Part shown: one piece after another, positions 5,237-7,681 of the stretch
Layout of the letters: each line of letters starts with the position of its first letter
Position numbering within the stretch: the stretch's first letter is position 1
NCBI GenBank assembly: GCA_016650115.1
Contig: JAENWI010000057.1
Location: forward strand, 1-7,681
Reading direction: 5' to 3'
DNA length: 7,681 nt
Source: Peptostreptococcaceae bacterium
GTDB lineage: Bacteria; Bacillota; Clostridia; Peptostreptococcales; Anaerovoracaceae
Position numbers and translations under genes: made by a program
Notes under the pieces: generated by a model
What the model was told of the DNA's origin: nothing
Seen by the model: only the letters and a program-made list of their open reading frames with translations
Databases searched by the model: none

Positions 5237-6013
5237 ATGTTTGAATATTTAAAGTATGAGGTTAATAATAACATCGCAACTATTACCGTTAACAGACCGA
5301 AAGCACTAAATGCTTTAAGTGCAGAGGTTTTAGATGAACTTTTTGAAGCTTTTATGGCTGCAGAAAATGATTCTGACGTTGGCGCCGTAATATTAACTGG
5401 AGAAGGAAGAGCTTTTGTAGCTGGTGCAGATATTTCTCAAATGGTGGTGCTTACCGGTATTGATGGTCAAACTTTGATGAAAAAAGGTGCATTAGTAATG
5501 AACCATATCGAAGAAATCAGTAAGCCTGTAATAGGAGCAATAAACGGATTTGCTTTAGGTGGTGGATGTGAGCTTGCCATGGCGTGTGACATTAGAATCG
5601 CATCTGTTAATGCAAAATTCGGTCAGCCAGAAGTGAATCTTGGAATAATTCCCGGATTTGGAGGAACTCAAAGGCTACCAAGACTAGTTGGAAAAGGTAT
5701 GGGTAAATATCTGATGATGACTGCTGAAATTATTAATGCTGAAGAAGCTTTAAGAATAGGCCTTGTTGAAAAAGTAGTTGCTGCAGAAGATCTTATCTCA
5801 ACATGTGAATCGATTGCAAATACAATCATGGGGAAAGCACCACTTGCAATAAAAGCTCTTAAGGTTGCTGTTAACCAAGGCATTATGCTTGACGTAAAAA
5901 CTGCTGTTGCTTTAGAAGGAGAAGTTTGCTGTGCCCCATTCTGTTCCGAAGACAGAAAAGAAGGAATGAATGCTTTCCTTGAGAAACGGCCAGCAAAATT
6001 CGAAAGCAAATAA
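5237..6013 (+). CDS. crt: Crotonase, short-chain enoyl-CoA hydratase (3-hydroxyacyl-CoA dehydratase)
   Basis: Crt adds or removes water between 3-hydroxyacyl-CoA and 2-enoyl-CoA; in fermenters it makes crotonyl-CoA (or a similar enoyl-CoA) for the acyl-CoA dehydrogenase. The 258 residues are typical. The CoA-binding and oxyanion segment FVAGADIS (60-67) and the glycine-rich NGFALGGGCELAMACDIRIAS (103-123) are present. FGQPEVNLGIIPGFGGTQRL (128-147) carries the second acid. The two catalytic glutamates are predicted as Glu112 and Glu132; having both indicates a true hydratase rather than another crotonase-fold enzyme. The C-terminal EDRKEGMNAFLEKR also fits. The ribosome binding site AAGGAAG lies 6 bases before the ATG. 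It is divergent from the alcohol dehydrogenase and 102 bases ahead of the CoA-transferase, probably in one transcript. In the classical clostridial operon crt sits directly upstream of bcd; here it has been separated. Substrate could be 3-hydroxybutyryl- or 3-hydroxypropionyl-CoA. Confidence 0.94.
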   Translation: MFEYLKYEVNNNIATITVNRPKALNALSAEVLDELFEAFMAAENDSDVGAVILTGEGRAFVAGADISQMVVLTGIDGQTLMKKGALVMNHIEEISKPVIGAINGFALGGGCELAMACDIRIASVNAKFGQPEVNLGIIPGFGGTQRLPRLVGKGMGKYLMMTAEIINAEEALRIGLVEKVVAAEDLISTCESIANTIMGKAPLAIKALKVAVNQGIMLDVKTAVALEGEVCCAPFCSEDRKEGMNAFLEKRPAKFESK

Positions 6014-6056
6014 TTGTTTAAATACAAAAGTATATTACAAGAAGTAATTTAAACAA
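6014..6056 (+). repeat. Inverted repeat between crt and the CoA-transferase gene
   Basis: TTGTTTAAAT (6014-6023) and ATTTAAACAA (6047-6056) form a perfect 10-base inverted repeat around a 23-base loop; two more pairs (AC/GT) extend it across a bulged A. It begins directly after the crt stop codon. There is no following T-run and the stem is AT-rich, so it is a poor terminator. It may act as a weak attenuator or an mRNA processing or stability element that sets different levels of the two proteins. Confidence 0.5.
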
Positions 6057-6115
6057 ACACTAATCTAAATAGATAATAACTTATATAACTATATTGGGAT
6101 TTATGGAGTTGAAAT

Positions 6116-7675
6116 ATGCGTACTAAAAAAATATTAACGGCAGTTGAAGCTGCTTTATTAGTTAAGAACCATGACACCATTGCAACTAGCGGTTTTGTTG
6201 GAAGTGGCTGCCCTGAAGCTTTAACAAAGGCTTTAGAAAAAAGATTTCTTGAAACAGGAGAACCAAATAATCTCACTTATTTTTTCCCCGGTTCACAAGG
6301 AAACAGAGATGGCAGAGGCGCAGAGCATTTCGCCCATAAAGGCCTGTTAAAAAGAATGATTGCAGGCCATTATAATACTGCGCCTGCAATTGGAAAAATG
6401 ATTTTAAATAATGAATTAGAAGGCTATAATTTTCCACAAGGTACATTATCCCAGCTTTGCAGAGATATAGCCGCTCATAAAATCGGTACCATTACCCACG
6501 TTGGTTTAAACACCTTTGTAGATCCAAGGTTGGAAGGCGGAAAATTAAATTCAGTTACAACTGAAAATCTTGTTGAGCTTGTTAATATTTTAGGTGAAGA
6601 AAAATTGCTATATAAATCTTTTCCTATAAATATCGCATTCATTAGAGGTTCCTATGCCGATGAACTTGGTAATGTTACCATGCAAAACGAGATTGGACCT
6701 GGGGAAACCACTGCAATTGCCCAAGCAGTTAAGAACAGTGGAGGCATTGTAATTGCTCAAGTTGAAAAGATTGTAAAGGCTGGGACCTTGGATCCAAGGC
6801 TTGTAAGGCTTCCCAAAATATATGTGGATGCACTTGTTATCACCGAAGACCCTATAGATCATCAACAGTCATTCGGCTATGATTTTGATCCATCAGTCTG
6901 TGGAGACTTAACTGTTCCAGTTGGTGGGATTCCAATTCCCCCATTAAGCCCAAAAAAAGTCATAGGCAGGAGGGCAGCAACGGAGCTTTCTATTGATACG
7001 ATTGTAAACCTTGGAATTGGAATCCCCGAATATGTTTCAGCTGTTGCAAATGAAGAGGGGATCCTAGATTGGATGACGCTTACTGTTGAAGCCGGGCCTA
7101 TCGGAGGCGTTCCCTGTGGAGGCGCCCAATTTGGCGCATCTGTCAACCCTGAGTGCATTCTGTCCCATCATGAGCAATTTGATTTCTACGATGGTGGCGG
7201 TGCAGATTTCGCCTTCCTGGGGCTTGCGCAGGCAGATAAAGAAGGTAACATAAACGTAAGCAAATTTGGGCCAAGAATTGCTGGTTGCGGCGGTTTTATA
7301 AATATTACTCAAAATGCAAAAAGAGTTTTCTATTGTGGGACTTTTACAGCTGGTGGCTTTGTGGCAGACATTAAGGATGGGCAACTTGAAATTCTTAAAG
7401 AAGGTGCTGAAAAGAAATTTTTAAACCATGTTGAACAAGTTACATTTAGTGGTGCCTATGCTGCAAAAAACAATCAGCCGGTTATGTATATTACCGAGAG
7501 GGCTGTATTCGAGCTTAAAAAAGACGGGGTTCACCTCATCGAAATAGCGCCTGGTATTGATCTTCAAAAGGATATCTTGGATTTAATGGATTTTGTTCCA
7601 AAAATGGAAGTTGCGCCTAAACTAATGGATGCAAGAATTTTTACAGATGAACTTATGGGTTTAAAAAATAAATAA
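6116..7675 (+). CDS. pct: Acyl-CoA:carboxylate CoA-transferase, propionate CoA-transferase type (fused alpha/beta, family I)
   Basis: This enzyme moves CoA between short acyl-CoAs and free acids (acetate, propionate, lactate, butyrate, 3-hydroxy acids) through a glutamyl-CoA thioester. The 519 residues contain both family I domains in one chain. The alpha-like part is about 1-270, with glycine-rich GFVGSGCPEAL at 26-36 and SQGNRDGRGAEHFAH at 60-74. The beta-like part is about 280-519, with GRRAATEL, VNLGIGIPEYV (298-308) and NVSKFGPRIAGCGGFINIT (380-398). The motif LTVEAGPIGGVP (322-333) carries the predicted catalytic Glu325. From memory, sequence and length resemble Clostridium propionicum propionate CoA-transferase (about 524 residues, Glu324) along the whole chain. 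A GGAG ribosome binding site (6105-6108) lies 7 bases before the ATG. It follows crt by 102 bases on the same strand. It may release butyrate or propionate from its CoA ester, or activate a hydroxy acid for dehydration by Crt. The exact acid is not readable from sequence. Confidence 0.93.
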   Translation: MRTKKILTAVEAALLVKNHDTIATSGFVGSGCPEALTKALEKRFLETGEPNNLTYFFPGSQGNRDGRGAEHFAHKGLLKRMIAGHYNTAPAIGKMILNNELEGYNFPQGTLSQLCRDIAAHKIGTITHVGLNTFVDPRLEGGKLNSVTTENLVELVNILGEEKLLYKSFPINIAFIRGSYADELGNVTMQNEIGPGETTAIAQAVKNSGGIVIAQVEKIVKAGTLDPRLVRLPKIYVDALVITEDPIDHQQSFGYDFDPSVCGDLTVPVGGIPIPPLSPKKVIGRRAATELSIDTIVNLGIGIPEYVSAVANEEGILDWMTLTVEAGPIGGVPCGGAQFGASVNPECILSHHEQFDFYDGGGADFAFLGLAQADKEGNINVSKFGPRIAGCGGFINITQNAKRVFYCGTFTAGGFVADIKDGQLEILKEGAEKKFLNHVEQVTFSGAYAAKNNQPVMYITERAVFELKKDGVHLIEIAPGIDLQKDILDLMDFVPKMEVAPKLMDARIFTDELMGLKNK

Positions 7676-7681
7676 ATCATC

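Noticed and set aside
6608..7384. Several open frames on the minus strand opposite the CoA-transferase gene
   Set aside because: All lie antisense to a complete, highly conserved gene, lack family features and are explained as shadows of its codon pattern.

Overview
The window looks like chromosomal DNA from a low-GC, strictly anaerobic, fermentative Firmicute of the Clostridia type. The evidence is AT-rich composition, strong AGGAGG-type ribosome binding sites, and clostridial-style enzymes for short-chain acyl-CoA metabolism. I cannot name the species. There is no sign of a mobile element, CRISPR array, tRNA or rRNA gene, and no undescribed defence or mobile system. This is a well-preserved metabolic locus whose most interesting content is regulatory.

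Layout: 1-255 (minus) is the N-terminal part of hypA, a nickel metallochaperone cut by the window edge. Positions 256-555 hold the hypA promoter and a strong hairpin terminator built from two inverted perfect DnaA-box sequences. Positions 556-3570 (minus) carry a tight operon, transcribed in the order acyl-CoA dehydrogenase, etfB, etfA. After a 205-bp gap with a possible promoter comes an iron-type alcohol dehydrogenase (3776-4930, minus). A 306-bp divergent regulatory region (4931-5236) follows. On the plus strand lie crt (enoyl-CoA hydratase, 5237-6013) and a propionate-CoA-transferase-type enzyme (6116-7675).

How the genes fit together: the CoA-transferase can activate a short carboxylic or hydroxy acid with an acyl-CoA donor. 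Crt interconverts 3-hydroxyacyl-CoA and 2-enoyl-CoA. The acyl-CoA dehydrogenase with EtfAB reduces the enoyl-CoA (probably with flavin-based electron bifurcation), and the Fe-ADH handles an alcohol/aldehyde or hydroxyacid/semialdehyde pair. Thiolase and 3-hydroxybutyryl-CoA dehydrogenase, usual partners in the clostridial butyrate operon, are absent here. The locus is therefore either a split butyrate module or a route from an exogenous or amino-acid-derived 3-hydroxy acid (3-hydroxypropionate or 3-hydroxybutyrate) to the saturated acid.

The divergent region between the alcohol dehydrogenase and crt contains two sequences that each match the clostridial Rex operator (TTGTTAA-N4-TTAACAA) at 12 of 14 positions. 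One sits on the predicted start of transcription of the dehydrogenase gene and the other on the -35 box of crt. A weaker third copy (10 of 14) lies between them. This suggests that the NADH/NAD+ ratio controls both arms of the locus.
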